Of a stretch of DNA of 64,000 bases, positions 21,655 through 34,110 are shown one piece after another. Within the stretch, counting starts at the first letter, position 1, and every line of letters begins with the position of its first letter. Source of the DNA: Pisolithus tinctorius (taxonomy: Eukaryota; Basidiomycota; Agaricomycetes; Boletales; Pisolithaceae); NCBI GenBank assembly GCA_024663395.1, contig JANFAH010000019.1, forward strand, positions 1,178,001-1,242,000, written 5' to 3'. The position numbers and the translations under genes are program-made. The notes under the pieces are model-generated. The model saw only the letters and a program-made list of their open reading frames with translations. It was not told the DNA's origin and did not search any database.

Positions 21655-22677
21655 TGTGAGTCAAAGTGTGGTTCAGTGGTGGAAACCAACCAAAACCAAC
21701 ACAAAAGACAAAAAGAGTGAGTTGTGGTGTGCCTATGCAGTACCTAGATGGTAGAACCTTTGATTTGGGTGGGTTTTTTTCAAGCTACAACACTCAAAGA
21801 TGAGTGCTGAGGATTGGGGATGCTCCTGACAAAGAAGGAGCAGGAATGCAATAGAATGCGATAGGGTAGACTGCTGTCAGCCTACAGAAGGATGGATGAT
21901 CACTTAATTCAATGTCCTAGGCTGCACTGAGCTCAGGAAGGGCTTGGAGCGAAGTATATTGAAGATAGATGATGATAAGTGAAGTAGATGATAGTTAGAC
22001 CCTTAATAAAGTCTCAACTATCAAAGCTGCTGAATGAATTACTGAGTGATGATAAATTGTGAGCAAGTGGGGGGCTCTCTGATGTCTTTTTTTTTCAGCT
22101 ATCTAAGTACAGTGATTATATACAGTACAGGGGCATTGCCTATGGAAAACAAGGTGCAAACACTTGGTAAGTGATTGGTAACTGATGAGTAAGGAATGTA
22201 AGCAGTGGGTAATCATCTTAGAAAGCATTGATGAGCATTGGTAAGGATAAGTAAGCCAAAAAGCAAAGAATCAGTAAGCAAGGTCAAAAGATTGGTAAGT
22301 ATTGGCAATAAGTGAGTCAAAGACAGTCAGGATGTCAAAGTATGAGTCAAGTAATGTCAGAAACTGGGAAAGCACACTGGAATCACATTAGGGGGAGGCT
22401 GTGCATGTCACATCTCAAAGAGATTGCTTCTGGGCCAAAGTGGGATGACAGAGAGGCAGCGCTGATCTGATGCTGATATAGTACATCCAAAAGTGGACAG
22501 GGTGAGTCAGATGTCAACAGGGGTCAAGCTTTGGGGGTCTGTGGGGTGACAGGAGCATAGGGGATTGCAACTTTCCCCCCCTTACTGTACTCTCAGTGAA
22601 GCAAGTAAAAACTTCATGAATGAGGCTCTGTTGGAAGAGAGGACAAAGGGGGAGTGTCTTCTGCTGTATCCTGCAAT

Positions 22678-23202
22678 TGTCAAGTTTGTGAAGTCCAGGT
22701 TGAAGCCAGGCTGGAGACTGAAGCAGGCGCAAGGCCGAGGGGTTGGGATCAGGAGGGGAGTCGAAGACACAGATGGTTGGACTGATTGGACTTAGCAACT
22801 GAGGATACAGTGCTATTCCCTTGCATGGGTCTCAGTCCAAGTCTGAGGCTGAGACAGAGTTATCAGAGTTAACTTTGTTGATTTCAGACTGAGAGGTACA
22901 GGCTGAGTATCTACAAGTTTATATACTAGAAGTAACTATAGTACAGAGACCGGTAATGCCAGTCTTGCAAGGATTGCTAAGGTGATTGGTAAGACAAGTA
23001 TTAGTAATGTATGACTAAGGTAATGGAGACCGGGACAGAGTGGACTGGGGACAGGACTGGGCAGGACTTAACCAAAGTGACAGACACTGCAAAGCAGTGT
23101 TCACCATGCTAGACCAACTGGAGATATGGGACTGGCGAGGCTGAGGCCGGACTGAGTGAGTGTGAGGCTGAGTCTGGCCAGGGTCATGATACAACTATGA
23201 CA
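22678..23202 (-). repeat. Solo LTR of the element A family, TSD GCAAT
   Basis: 525 bp, TGTCAAGTTTGTG to CAACTATGACA, with GCAAT directly repeated at 22,673-22,677 and 23,203-23,207. The sequence follows the 5,143-5,665 LTR along its length (TATA-like TTTATATACTAG and GAGACCGGTAATGC both present). It sits in the middle of the element C copy 2 ORF region. Confidence 0.92.
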
Positions 23203-23812
23203 GCAATAAGGAGGCAAGATGTGCATCATACTCATCATGGATGCAATCAGGGAGAGTGGAGAACAGTAGATTATACTGTAGCTGTTGCAATTTTGGAAGA
23301 ATGATGGACAAGACTGGTATGAAGATGTTGCAGGGAGCAGGGAGGAAGGATCCATATGCTTCTTGGACTGGAGAGACTGAAACAACCACATAAGACCTTT
23401 CCAAGTGAATGACAGACCTGAGGTGACCAAAGAACATCCTCCTAGAGGTCATACTGACAAAAAGAACATGCTGTCCAACCTGGATGGGCTGAGAGGGGGC
23501 AGACAAGGATGGGATGTACCAGGATGCTTCAGGATGGAAGCTGGTAGGAGCTCCTGGTAGATATATGTAGCCATGGTCCCTAGCAAAGGGGACAAGCAAA
23601 ATGATAATGATTGATGTGGAGGTGGCCATATCAGAAGAATTAGCAAAATGAGCATCTTTTGGAGGGAGTGCTGTAGAAACATGTGGAGTGCACAAATCCT
23701 TTCCAATTTTGGAAGGCAGGATCAGGTGGCTGAGCACTATAAGCGAGCATGGGAATGGTGTTGGTATCTGCAGAATTGGTGGAGATATGTCAAAAACCAG
23801 AATGCTGTACAT
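23203..23812 (-). pseudogene. Conserved ORF of element C, copy 2
   Basis: Same protein as copies 1 and 3 (FARDHGYIYLPG, RMFFGHLRSV, LERSYVVVSVSPV, FLPAPC). It is cut at the C-terminus by the solo LTR after HLASLL. The frame reads further upstream than in copy 3 (MYSILVFDISPPILQIP), which supports an extra N-terminal segment. Upstream on the minus strand, EQVVNAKEKGRKRVKH may be an earlier exon. Confidence 0.55.
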
Positions 23813-24028
23813 GGGTGCTTAAGAACTTTTATCAGTGCTTAACTCGCTTCCTTCCTTTTTCTTTGGCATTGACAACTTGTTCTTGTGTGAGGGATGACTG
23901 CCAACATTTCTGGCCATCCTTCTTCACATGAGGGCTATAGTCTTCATCTCCATTCATCAGCTGTATCCATGTCCACCTCACCAAACACCCTTGGTGTGTG
24001 ACAACGGTCAGCATCTAAGTCCCCCACA

Positions 24029-24444
24029 GGTGTAAGGAACCTACATTCCTTGGACATGTAAACCCCTATCATTAACCATTCCATGACTATCATTACATTC
24101 CCAGACCTCTCGCATCCACCATTGTTCACATGCTACCTTCCCATGCCCTTGCTCCCTCTTGTGCAATGCTATACACATGGCCACTGTGCTTTGGTCACTT
24201 CCCTTCCTTTGGACTCTTTCTTTTAACATGGTCCCTGGTGTAAGCAATCCACATTCCTTGGACACATAAACCCCTATCATCGACCATTCTGTGACTATCA
24301 TTACATTCCTGGACCTCTCGCATCCACCATTGTTCATGCACTACCCTCCCACACCCTTGCTCCCTCTCACACAATGCTATACATGCGGCCACTGTGCTTT
24401 GGTCACTTCCCTTCCTTCAGACTCTTTCTTTTAACATGGTCTCT
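24029..24444. repeat. 208-bp tandem duplication, two units
   Basis: Unit 1 is 24,029-24,236 and unit 2 is 24,237-24,444, starting GGTGTAAGGAACC and GGTGTAAGCAATCC and both ending TTTTAACATGGTC. The units are about 90 percent alike by eye. No gene is evident. On the minus strand a frame reads through both units, but it shows no known motif. Confidence 0.85.
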
Positions 24445-24898
24445 GTTCCCTTTTCATTAGTAGTATACCCTCAGCCTCTGTTCTGGCCTGTCATGTATGT
24501 ACATGCTGTCATGTGGCCTTCCCTTACTTGTACCTTGTCTTACTTAGGTTCCAGGTTTGCCCGGACTATAAAGCCCTGTACTTAGGTACAGAATGGGACC
24601 TTTTGGCACTCAGAAGGTCACCATGAGTTTCTTTTCCACTTTGTCTACACCACACATTTTGTGTACCACTGCACATGAACTATGCACACTGCTCACACTG
24701 CTCACACCACCAGTACTACTCCACAGACCACACCATGCATGTCATGAATCACTACCACTACAAAGCGCTGGGTCTCACCTTCTAGTCTCAGCAGTCCAGG
24801 ATCCCTTGGGACAAGCAATTTGTTCCCTTCATTTTTATTGTTGCTATCTAAGCCATCTAGCTTGTATTATACAGCTACTTGGACTTTTCCTACACCAG
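24445..24898 (+). promoter_or_regulatory. LTR-like promoter fragment
   Basis: CTATAAAGCCCTGTAC near 24,565 looks like a TATA box region. A similar GTATAAAAGCCTGTAC occurs near 28,970. It lies just upstream of the gag fragment at 24,900, so it may be what is left of a 5' LTR. LTR ends were not found. Confidence 0.35.
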
Positions 24899-26333
24899 AC
24901 TCAAGCAAGTTAGGCAAAGATGGCAAGCTGATACCAGAGGAGCACAAGCATGGCAGAGATAACAACCTCTGCATGTTCTGTGGAGGCACTGGATATTTCA
25001 CAGATAAGTATCCCAAGAAAGCCAGGAAAGCCAAAGCTCATGCTGCAGCCACCTCTGAGGCAACACCAGCCTCAACCTTGGGCTCTGCCCCCAAGGCAAA
25101 AAAATAGGTAGCAGCTCTCAGGACTCTGCACAGACTGGGAGCTGTGTTGACTCTGGCTGTGCACTCACAGAGGCTCATCTCAACACATCTGCTCTTTCCA
25201 ATCCAAATTCATTAACTCCCCATATTTCTATTGTCAGTCACAGTTTGCCCCAGTTTCATACTCTAGTGGACTCCAGTTCCACACATAGTTTTATAGATAA
25301 AGAATTTGCCAATCAACACTCATTTACCCCTTACTCTGTGTCCCCTATCCAACTCTGGCTCTTTGATGGGTCATCAAGTTTTGTTATCACTCAAGCAGTA
25401 GATCTTTTGGTTCAATTTGCAACTGGCAATGTCACCCCAGTAACCCTATTCTTAGCCCCATTGGATTCTGAATGTAAGATAGTCCTTGGACATGACCGGC
25501 TCACCTGCTACAATCCATTGATTGATTGGGTACTGAGCAGTCTATCTTTCCAGACATCTACAGGAGGAATGCTAACCCCATCAACAACCCCTGCCACACC
25601 AGTCTTAACCAGTCTTCCCAATCCCAGTCTACCTGACCAACCCAACCCCAGCCCTGCACCATCTGTACCATCTGTCAACTCACCAGCTCACACCCCCCTG
25701 AAAGCTCCCCCTATTGCCCCAATCAATGCAGCCACATACATACACACCCACAAGCTAGAGGGATCTACCCAATTCCAGCTTCATCTATGCCCACTGGACC
25801 CAGTCCTGGCCTGGTCCACCTCTGCCAGTCCCCCACCAGACTTGGCCAGTGTACCAAAGGACTACCACAACTTTGCTGACATCTTTAGCAAAGCCAAGGC
25901 ATCTACTCTCCCCCCACACTGGGAGTATGACCTTAAGATTGAACTGGAAGAGGGCACTACACCACCCATTGGAACTATCTACTCACTGTCCCCAGTCAAG
26001 CTGCAAGCTCTCCAGGCATTCATTGACAAAAACCTGACCACTGGTTTCATCCAGCCCACTTCTTCCCCCTATGCTGCACTGGTCCTCTTTGTAAAAAAGA
26101 AGGACAGTTCACTCCAGTTATGTGTTGACTTCTGGGGCCTTAACAAGCTCACCAAGAAAGACTGGTACCCCCTACCACTAATATCTGACCTATTAGACTC
26201 CCCTAGTCACACCAAAATCTACACTAAAATCGACTTGAGGCATGCATACCACCTTGTCCAGATTGCTCCTGGAGATGAGTGGAAGAATGTGAGATTAAAC
26301 AGGCATAAGAAAATTTCAGCTATGAGCAAATAG
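24899..26333 (+). pseudogene. Plus-strand chromovirus fragment (element F): gag end, protease, partial RT
   Basis: The gag C-terminus is at 24,899-25,107, with a decayed zinc knuckle (CMFCGGTGYFTDKYPKK: H and last C both replaced by Y). Protease is at 25,245 onward (LHTLVDSSSTH region with D-S-S instead of D-S/T-G, then IVLGHDRLTCYNPLIDW). RT fingers follow (FADIFSKAKASTLPPH, VLFVKKKDSSLQLCVDF, TKIDLRHAYHLVQIAPGDEW) and coding stops at about 26,290. The copy is close to element A but in opposite orientation, and it keeps the linker that is interrupted in A. Confidence 0.85.
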
Positions 26334-26334
26334 A

Positions 26335-27017
26335 CTACTTACCCAGAAGCTCAATACCAAAGTTAGACTCCATGTCTTCATCAAGAAGAATATCATCACA
26401 TGGGAATTGATTGAGTGCAGTGGCTGGGTTGGAGCACAGTGGTTCACCAGAGGCAAGCACATCTTGCAGCTCTTGAAATAAATTGCAGATCCCATCTATG
26501 TTTTGATAGTGGCTGTTGGATATTGCATTCCATAGCTTGTTCAACAGGACAAGTGGAATGTCATCTGGCCCTGGCTTGGGGGTCGAAGGGAGAAATTTAG
26601 ATGGTCTGAATGTGGGATCTTCTTCAGCATCAAAGCCCATGCATTGCAATCTGTCAAAACTATCAGCATCCATGTCACACAGTTCAGGGCTTGTGTGCAA
26701 GGTGCTAGAGAAATCAAATTGAGGAGTGTGATGAGGGGCATGGAAACCCAAAAGCAATGTCCAACCACTTGTTTTGTACTTGACATGGTGTTGGTGGAGG
26801 AGGGAGCTGGCATGACTGTTGATGTGTTTTGAGTCAATGGTATGATAAAGGCCATTTGCAACTGGGCAAACCAAGCAGTATACACTTGAGGTACCTCTTT
26901 CTGGCACCTACTGAAAGACTGCCTGTAAGTTAGTGACAGAAGATAAGGAGTATGGCTCATTTCAATGCACTTACTTTTTCTGTCAACAAGGTGAGCTATG
27001 TTGGACTTCCTGGGCAT
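26335..27017 (-). CDS. Possible N-terminal part of a transposase, CCHH zinc finger
   Basis: A first exon from ATG 27,017 (MPRKSNIAHLVDRK) is followed by GTAAGT. A second frame (26,335-26,907) has CLVCPVANGLYHTIDSKHIN and the following SH, a C-x2-C-x13-H-x3-H pattern. The start and zinc-finger layout recall the N-terminus of Tnp2-type (CACTA/EnSpm) transposases of basidiomycetes, but no catalytic domain follows. The remaining residues are acidic and unrecognised. Low confidence in the assignment. Confidence 0.35.
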
Positions 27018-27617
27018 CCTTCACATATATAACAGAGACAAACATACTTTTGGGTGGGCAACAGCACCAGTACACACTGTGCAAGATGTGCAGCCCAGTG
27101 CAGGACTTTGGCTTGGTGTGATGACTTGCCAGTGTATTGTTCACACATGCAATCAGTATCATGTGACTGGCAAACTTGTGATTCTTGACAAGTCTTCAAA
27201 GCTTCACCACTTGCTGCTCATGCCAAAATGACCATGCTGCTCACTGTGAACACAGTGGTTTATCCTGATGTTGAATATGCCAACACTGAAACTGCATTCC
27301 TGCAGCTGCTAATTGTTATGGTCTGCTTTTCTGGACCTGTACCTCAACATCTCATTCATACAGACATTGTCCATGTTTCTCTCCCATTTTGATTCATTCT
27401 GTGGCACTGATGAACATATATTATTAGCCTATCAACATCTCTGCATCTATTTCTGAGGAATACAAGGGGATTACCTTGCCAGTCATTCACACAAAAGCAT
27501 GGAGTGCTCACCAATCTGAGTGATCAACTCATTCCATCACCATGAGTTTCACCACCATGAGTTTTTCCCCATCTTCACTGCTCACTACTGACTAATAAAT
27601 GGCAGTCTTTACACATT
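27018..27617. other. CpG-poor sequence, nothing recognised
   Basis: Only short frames. No repeat boundary or RNA gene seen. Confidence 0.5.
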
Positions 27618-28049
27618 GTGCCAGGCAGCATTGATCAAGAAGATTCTGCTGGGGATTTCCCAATCCCATTCTTACCTCTGGCCCCTATGTTCAACCCCAT
27701 GGATACCTGTCACTGTGCCATGCTGTCAAAAGACATTGAACAGTGGCTCATGAATGATGTACAGACAACATCTGTTCCCCAGTGGGCTTGGGGTAATGAT
27801 GCCTTCTGGCTTGCATACATTGCTGCTCATCCAATGTTTCCCAATGGAAGTTGGTCTGTGTGGGATCCAAGGATCCCTATGGAGGGACAGTTCATTGAAG
27901 AATGGCTCAATGATGATGGGATGAATGGTAGTGCTGATGGGATGTCTAGCAATGAAACAGCTGAGCACATGCTATTGTTCAACATCTGGGAATCCTTCAG
28001 TAGACACATTGCACTTTTCTATCCCTTCATCTTGATTCCTGTCAGTTGA
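27618..28049 (+). CDS. Hypothetical ORF in the transposon block
   Basis: An open frame of 143 codons (MPGSIDQEDSAG start as read; the first codon of the frame needs checking). It is rich in W, M and P (PQWAWGNDAFWLAYIAAHP, GSWSVWDPRIPM). No family is recognised. Low CpG and the transposon neighbours suggest it belongs to an element. Confidence 0.25.
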   Translation: MPGSIDQEDSAGDFPIPFLPLAPMFNPMDTCHCAMLSKDIEQWLMNDVQTTSVPQWAWGNDAFWLAYIAAHPMFPNGSWSVWDPRIPMEGQFIEEWLNDDGMNGSADGMSSNETAEHMLLFNIWESFSRHIALFYPFILIPVS

Positions 28050-29628
28050 GCTTCTGCAATGTATGCCATCTTGTTCTGTTATTCCTTTACACTCCATCTG
28101 TATATATGGTAGCGACTGTTAACATTCTGCTGTGTTGTATGACTTGTATGCAATATGCTATTGAATGACTTCTTGGAATTTGTCATGCCCAGTCCCATCT
28201 TAGCATCTCATGACACAGTTGACATGCCCATAACTATATGTTTGGGCAGGACATGAGAGATGTATATACTTATGTATATGCTGGATATATAATTGACATC
28301 TGCCCTATGGTACAGCTGCCAGTATAAGCTCCACATATGAAAATATGTAAACTGTATGTTCCATGACAAACATGGCACTGGTACCAGCCTTTTGCCAACA
28401 TTGTACATGTGGAATGACACCTGGATGCCTCATGAACAGTCTCCAAGATAGGCCTTGGTTCCAGGCATCACTTGATAAAATCTTAATTTATTGCTTGTAT
28501 ATATTATAGGCACCCAGTTGCTGTGGGCATGTTATTCCAAAAATCTTTTCTGTCAAACATCCCTGAGGCAAAATTGGCAATTGGATGTGTACACCCTGGC
28601 TTCTCACTGCTCACCTCCACCCACCTTGTGACCCCTTACTGCCCACCTCTGCCCCCTTTTGCTGCTCCTGCTCTTGTATCAGGGTGGACCTTACTTGTGG
28701 CGCCTGTCAGCACCTACTCATTTGACCACACATGGCAGTACAACTGGTGGCTGACCTACCTTCCTGTTCATTGGGCCTGAGAGAGGCTTACACTGCTCCT
28801 GCACCTCATGGTGCCTGGTCACTGCCCTGTTGGTTCCTTCCCACCTCCTTATTTCCTCTGCTGTATGTTCCTTTGTTCTTTGCCACTGGGTCTTTTTGTG
28901 CTTTGACAGCTGTCAGGAAATTTTACTTACTCCAACACTGGATACCATACTGCCTTACTGTCCAGTAGAGTATAAAAGCCTGTACAGTATGACACTGTCT
29001 CTCCAGTATGAATATCATCTTAGTCCCTGACTCCTCTCTGTCTCTGTTCTTGAGTTGTCCTCTGTCAGAGTCCCTCTGCTCCTCTGAAATACAAGGGCAG
29101 AGATCATACAAGGTGGTAGCACATGTGCTAAACATGGCATCCTCTCCTTGCACCCAACCTCTGCCTTGTCAGCACTCACTGCTTGACTCCAACTGCCCCA
29201 ACTGTTGTTGGAGATTGGCAGTTCTTGTTCAAACTACCTTCCTCAACTCCACCACAGATTGGAGAAGGGCAGTGTTGGACCTGGTCTTAACAAGTCTGAG
29301 GATTATGTTGTATACATTCACAATATTGGCTTGGTTGTGATAGCATTCCAGCATGGGTGGAAGGGGAGGCATGAGGATTAAGTGGTAAGAGTCATGCCAT
29401 ACACATTGGTGGCAAGTACTAAAGTTAACTTCCTTGCTCAAGTCACTCACATTTCCATGTAGGGAAGCTGTTGGCATATCACATGAGTCACATGATGTGT
29501 TTGGGGTTGTTTGACTATCTGACAGTCACATATATCTTCTTGAGGTCTTGCACATGCAGCATACATTTATAAGGGTAACAATGGTGATACAGCCAAATTC
29601 TATGTTACTGTGGGAAGCCTGGCATTTA
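28050..29628. other. CpG-poor sequence with an LTR-like TATA region
   Basis: GTATAAAAGCCTGTAC near 28,970 resembles the TATA region at 24,565, so an LTR fragment is possible between about 28,500 and 29,340. No gene is recognised. CpG content rises at 29,650, at the 3' end of the kinase gene. Confidence 0.4.
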
Positions 29629-32238
29629 TCAACCTACTGATAGAATCTTCGATAAAAAGGCATTAAACACATCCTCATCTGATTCCTCCTCAAGTTTACA
29701 GTTGAGTTCCATGATTTCCTTCTCTGCACGCTCTACAGCAGTCGCTGATCCTGCTGATGTTGCCTCTTCCAGATGCGCCTGAGCAATTCTTTTACATAGC
29801 TTGAACTCCACACGAGTGTAGATTTTCCGCGCAAGGAAGCCCACGAGATGCAACACAAGCAACTCGTTGTTGATGTCTTCAGGCACTTCAGTGGAAGTCA
29901 GGAAACATATCTTCTTCATAGCAGATTCACGGGCATCGACTTTGGCCCATGAATCCAGGGGTCCTGGGTTCAGCGACTTGCCATCCTTGTACTGCAGGGA
30001 AATCCAGATGAATACGTAGATGAATGATTCCATATCATGGCGGTATAGGTGCTCCACTCTGCCATCCTGGCCATCTTCCTCGAGGAGATCGATTGCCATG
30101 AACAGTATCGTTCCAGTCCGCTCATTACCCAATGGGTTGGCAGAACTTGTTAAAGACGAAAGGTCATAATCATTTAAGACCCCCATCACCTTGCTGTCCA
30201 CCCTATAGTACATCAGGTTCCCAGAGCTCACGTCATGATGATGGATCCCCTCCCTCCAGAGGGCATAGTGACCTAGAATAGAATGACTGTCAGAATCAAG
30301 ACACCGCAAAAACAGAGCGGGGCTTACACAAAATACACTGCCGCCATGCGTCGACCAGTTCATCGCCTTGGAGCTCTTTGATTGGCGAAAGCTTCTTGAA
30401 TACGAGCAGGACGAGCCTCCGGCTGCCTTTCTCAGGGTTCTTGAGGCCAAGAGCCCTCCTAATTGTAGATGTGAAAACCGGAAACCTCTTCGACAAGAGC
30501 AAAATCGGCACGTGTCCTCGGACGTCCTCAAATTTGTTCCCGGCTTCCTTGACGTGTTCCAAAACTTCTTCCTCTGTGATTCGTGCCTCCTCCGCCCAGT
30601 AAATTTTCGCCACCATGCCGTCGACCATTTCCGCCGGCTTCTCCTGCTTTAGTGCTTCGCAGGTGACCTCCATAACACTAGTCCCACGTCCTTTCACCCT
30701 ATACCTGGTATCTCTCTCCCTGTTGTCCAGTTTCAGTGTTTTTCCATCGACCTTGATAGTGTGAGACTCGATGTGGTCGCCTTCTAGATGTGGTGTAAAG
30801 GCTGTGTTTCGACCCCAGTCCTCCAAATTGAATCGCTGGAGAGCATATAACAACACCAGAAAGCGAGGGAGATCTTGAACAAAATTGAACCCTGCCACAC
30901 TGATGAGGCCTTGGCGGTCGTAATACCAAATCCAAATGTTGTCGCCTGAAAGGCGTCCAGCACAATTCGCTCACTAGCAAGAAAAAAATACGCACCTATA
31001 ACAATACAATTGAGGGCATGCTTCACCGCAATATTGGCGGACTGCATCTCAGCAGCGTACAGCGCTGTCTGAATTGTTACGTATCCCCCGGGCTCCTCCA
31101 TCCTAGGTCGCTTGCTCGCGCGAGACTCAGAATCGGTCTCCAACGTGCGTTTCCTGGATGCCATTTGAGTGCTTTCCTGAGTGGTCTTGCGAACTGATCT
31201 GCATACTATTGGCTGCATGTTAAGCCTGACTGAACAGTGTAGTTCCATTACTTACACGGAGCCTGTTCTGCGAGTATCGCTCGCTCGGCAACAGGAGCCT
31301 CTTGCGGCTCTGTTTCTTCCAGTTCATTTCCATCTTTGCCAATCCTCAAAAACTTTGGTTCAGAAGCTTGGTACTTTGACACAAAGTATACTTTGGGAGG
31401 AGGCCTCATTTCCAACTTGGATCGCTTCAACTCGAAGACGCCGAGCACATCCTTCCACGAGCTCGCCGTGGGTGTCTTATCTTGGCCTATCGTCAATACA
31501 TGCTCGTCCCAGCTGCCGAGTCTAGCGTCTGTAAAATATTTGGAGTCGTTCACGAATGGAAGAATGATGATATCTGGTTCGTGTCTCAAATTATGTTCTT
31601 GAAAGAACATCTGCACTTCCTTGCTTTCCTCTTCATGCATACCATCGATCGTCAGCCTCTTCAGGTGTGCAAGAGCAGTGTTGGACGCCAGGACGAAGGG
31701 CCGGTACAAGTCATCCTCCTGTTTACATGCCGTGCTGGTACAAGACATTGGCAAAGAATGCTAACATCAACACCAGCATGCAAGTCACAAAACTTACTAA
31801 TCTATGAGAGCCTTCCTGATATCCGAGATCGGGAATCCCTCAATATCTTGGGTGTGCCCATTACATATGGGCAAAACTTTGTTGATGCATCTGTCTAATA
31901 GGACATGGCCATTCAAGTCGATAAGGTCATCTGGCGTCTTCGAAGCCCGGCTTAATATGTACTCGAGCATGTCATCTGCCTCGCATTGCTGTGCTTTGCA
32001 GACGTCTTCCGCGACCGAAGGCATCAGATCGTTAGTACTTGATTGGTGCCATGAGTCAGGTTTATTTCGATGAGGACAGAAGTGGACGAACGCACAAAGA
32101 GCTGTTGGTGTCGAACTGTTCGCTCGCCGCAGAGAGGCTTTGGTTGCTTGGAGTCGAATGAAATAGGTTGGCATCTGGAGTGGTGCATGCGCGTGGCGGG
32201 GAAAGACCTTCCACTGCTGCGTCGCCGGGATCAGACAT
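29629..32238 (-). CDS. FunK1-type fungal protein kinase
   Basis: The start is ATG 32,238 (MSDPGDAAVEGLSPP). Introns with clean GT-AG sites join frames, for example 31,735-31,797 and the one before CHYALWREG near 30,240-30,310. The N-terminal FunK1 region includes LYRPFVLASNTALAHL and DVLGVFELKRS. The middle has GFNFVQDLPRFLVLLYALQR. The kinase lobe carries HHHDVSSGNLMY (catalytic loop), GVLNDYDLSS (DYD replacing DFG), RTGTILFMAIDLL and HDMESFIYVFIWI. FunK1 kinases are a family expanded in multicellular fungi with unknown substrates. The gene appears intact and sits directly at the edge of the transposon block. Confidence 0.88.
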
Positions 32239-34110
32239 GTTCACTGGCAGGTAAATATTCACGTTAGATGGGTACTAGTGTTGTGTCGTGATGGGAGCCT
32301 GGAGGTTGAATGTTGAACGTTGAGTACTGAGTGGCAAGAGTCGTGCCATGCTCATCGCTGTCTGCAAAAGCATGGGCAGCCCGCTGACTAAGCGGGGGGA
32401 GCGCGTGCGAGAAAGTGAGGGTCGAGCAACTTGCGGGCTGAACGCAAGCCTTGCCCGTTCGTCGGTACTCAATTCAATGCTAGTAATTATGCACGAAATA
32501 AATGGGTATTCTGTGAAGATACCCGCCCAAATTTGCTAGGTGAAGAACAGGTCTTGCACGGAAACACTCTAATCTGACGGATCAGATAATCGGACCGGCT
32601 AGGCACAATTCCATCGTCGCAGTGCCGGCCCGTACCTGGGCGAATGAGATAGACAGCACTGTAAAAATTGACATGCTGGGATTTGAACGTCATGAGGCCG
32701 CGGTGGCAGCCGTCTGAGCGACTACAGACAGCAGCGATGCAGACGACTAGGTTCAGCTGCGGAGGTGTGGCAGAGACTATTTGCAGTGGGAGTCTTGCCC
32801 CTATCATTCAGTTTCGCGACTGTCGTACTAAATATACTCGATGTCAGGAATACAAGTCCTGGGATCAGCGTCGGACGATAACCCAAAGGTACCTCCATGG
32901 GTCCTCTTGGCGCTCGGAGGCCACAAGGTCTGCACGGCGTTGGATGCCCAGGATCACCTGTTGAAACTGACATTCAACGACGCCATCCAATCCCAGTACA
33001 GACCCTCCTTGTCCTCACTACCCTCTCCCTCGCACATTTAGGAACAATCGCTTCCACGCTACTCCTAGTAGATCTGTTCCTAGTCCACGCAACAGAGTCC
33101 TGTGTTATTCATTTCACTGCGTTCCTCTACCCTCTCTCCCCTTTTGTCAGGTCAGAAGAGGCTGCTAAATTAATAGCAACGACCATTCCGAGGACTACGG
33201 CCTCCCGCCAAATACCGCTTCCAGCTTCACACGTACCGCCCCGGCCGTCTTCTCAAGAGCATGTTGCAGATGGGCAGGGAAAACGTAAGCGGTTTTTGCT
33301 TCATAGACACCCTTTGGTCGTCGGTGCTCGAAGACAGCGGGGACAGTAAACGGGCTACGGTGGTGAAGGATGTCATGGATTCTCTGGGATCACCCAAGCG
33401 TCCGTTGGTTATCGGGATATGAAGGGATAAGACTGCCACCGATGTGGCCCGAGAGATATTCAGGGGTATGGTCCTTGGAAATTGGCCACAGGTGCAACGT
33501 GTCAAGGCGCCCACCTGGCAAGGAGGGTGCGTCCACTACACCGATCTTGGAGCTGGCGAAGATTCTTGTCTGTCGGTCTGTCTCACGAGGCAGTCACGAG
33601 CACGACCACGTTCCAGAAGGATAAAGTAGCAACCGACGCACGGAGAGACAGTACCATTCACAATCTCGCAATTCAAGCCGAGAGTATTCTGGGGCCAGGA
33701 TAAATTCCGCTTGTTAACCCGTCTTCGTCTGCGTTTTTGGCGTACATAACCCCTCGGCCTTCCTCCCCCTCATATACACACGCCACTAGCCCTAGCGTGG
33801 ATGTGTCACCTGTCGCCAGAAGGGAGGATATAGCGAATGTAGACGGTTGGAGAACCTGACTACGGAGTGCGTTGGGGAGGAGGCGTTGCCGAAGAAAGGC
33901 GGAGAAGCATTGCGCCCGACAGAGGAGGATGAGGGATCGGAATTTTGGGAGCAAGCTGTCCCCCAAGTGCATCGATCCAACTTAGAATAGTTTGTGCTTG
34001 TGGTGATTTTTGACGTACCCATATACTCGTGATCGAACCCAACCCAAATCAATTACATAACTTCATTTCGGAAATGTATCTGTTGTATCGCAAGCACTGA
34101 AATTCGCAGT
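32239..34110. other. Intergenic region, no gene recognised
   Basis: CpG-normal sequence with short frames only. A frame near 33,260-33,420 (SGFCFIDTLWSSVLEDSGD) looks coding-like but matches nothing I know. A motif pair at 32,553-32,593 is shared with the ORC2/eEF1B-gamma promoter. Confidence 0.4.

Larger units (their letters stand above)
21655..24003 (-). mobile_element. Element C copy 2, interrupted by a solo LTR
   Basis: Runs from TGTGAGTCAAAGTGTGG to TTGGTGTGTGACA. Without the solo LTR and one GCAAT it is about 1,819 bp. It is inverted relative to copy 3, and the 730-bp end segments of copies 2 and 3 are strongly similar. It is inserted in the 5' LTR of element A. Confidence 0.72.

Noticed and set aside
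32670..32692. GTTCAAATCC on the minus strand, like a tRNA T-loop
   Set aside because: The flanking bases do not form a T-stem, and no acceptor or anticodon arm could be built.
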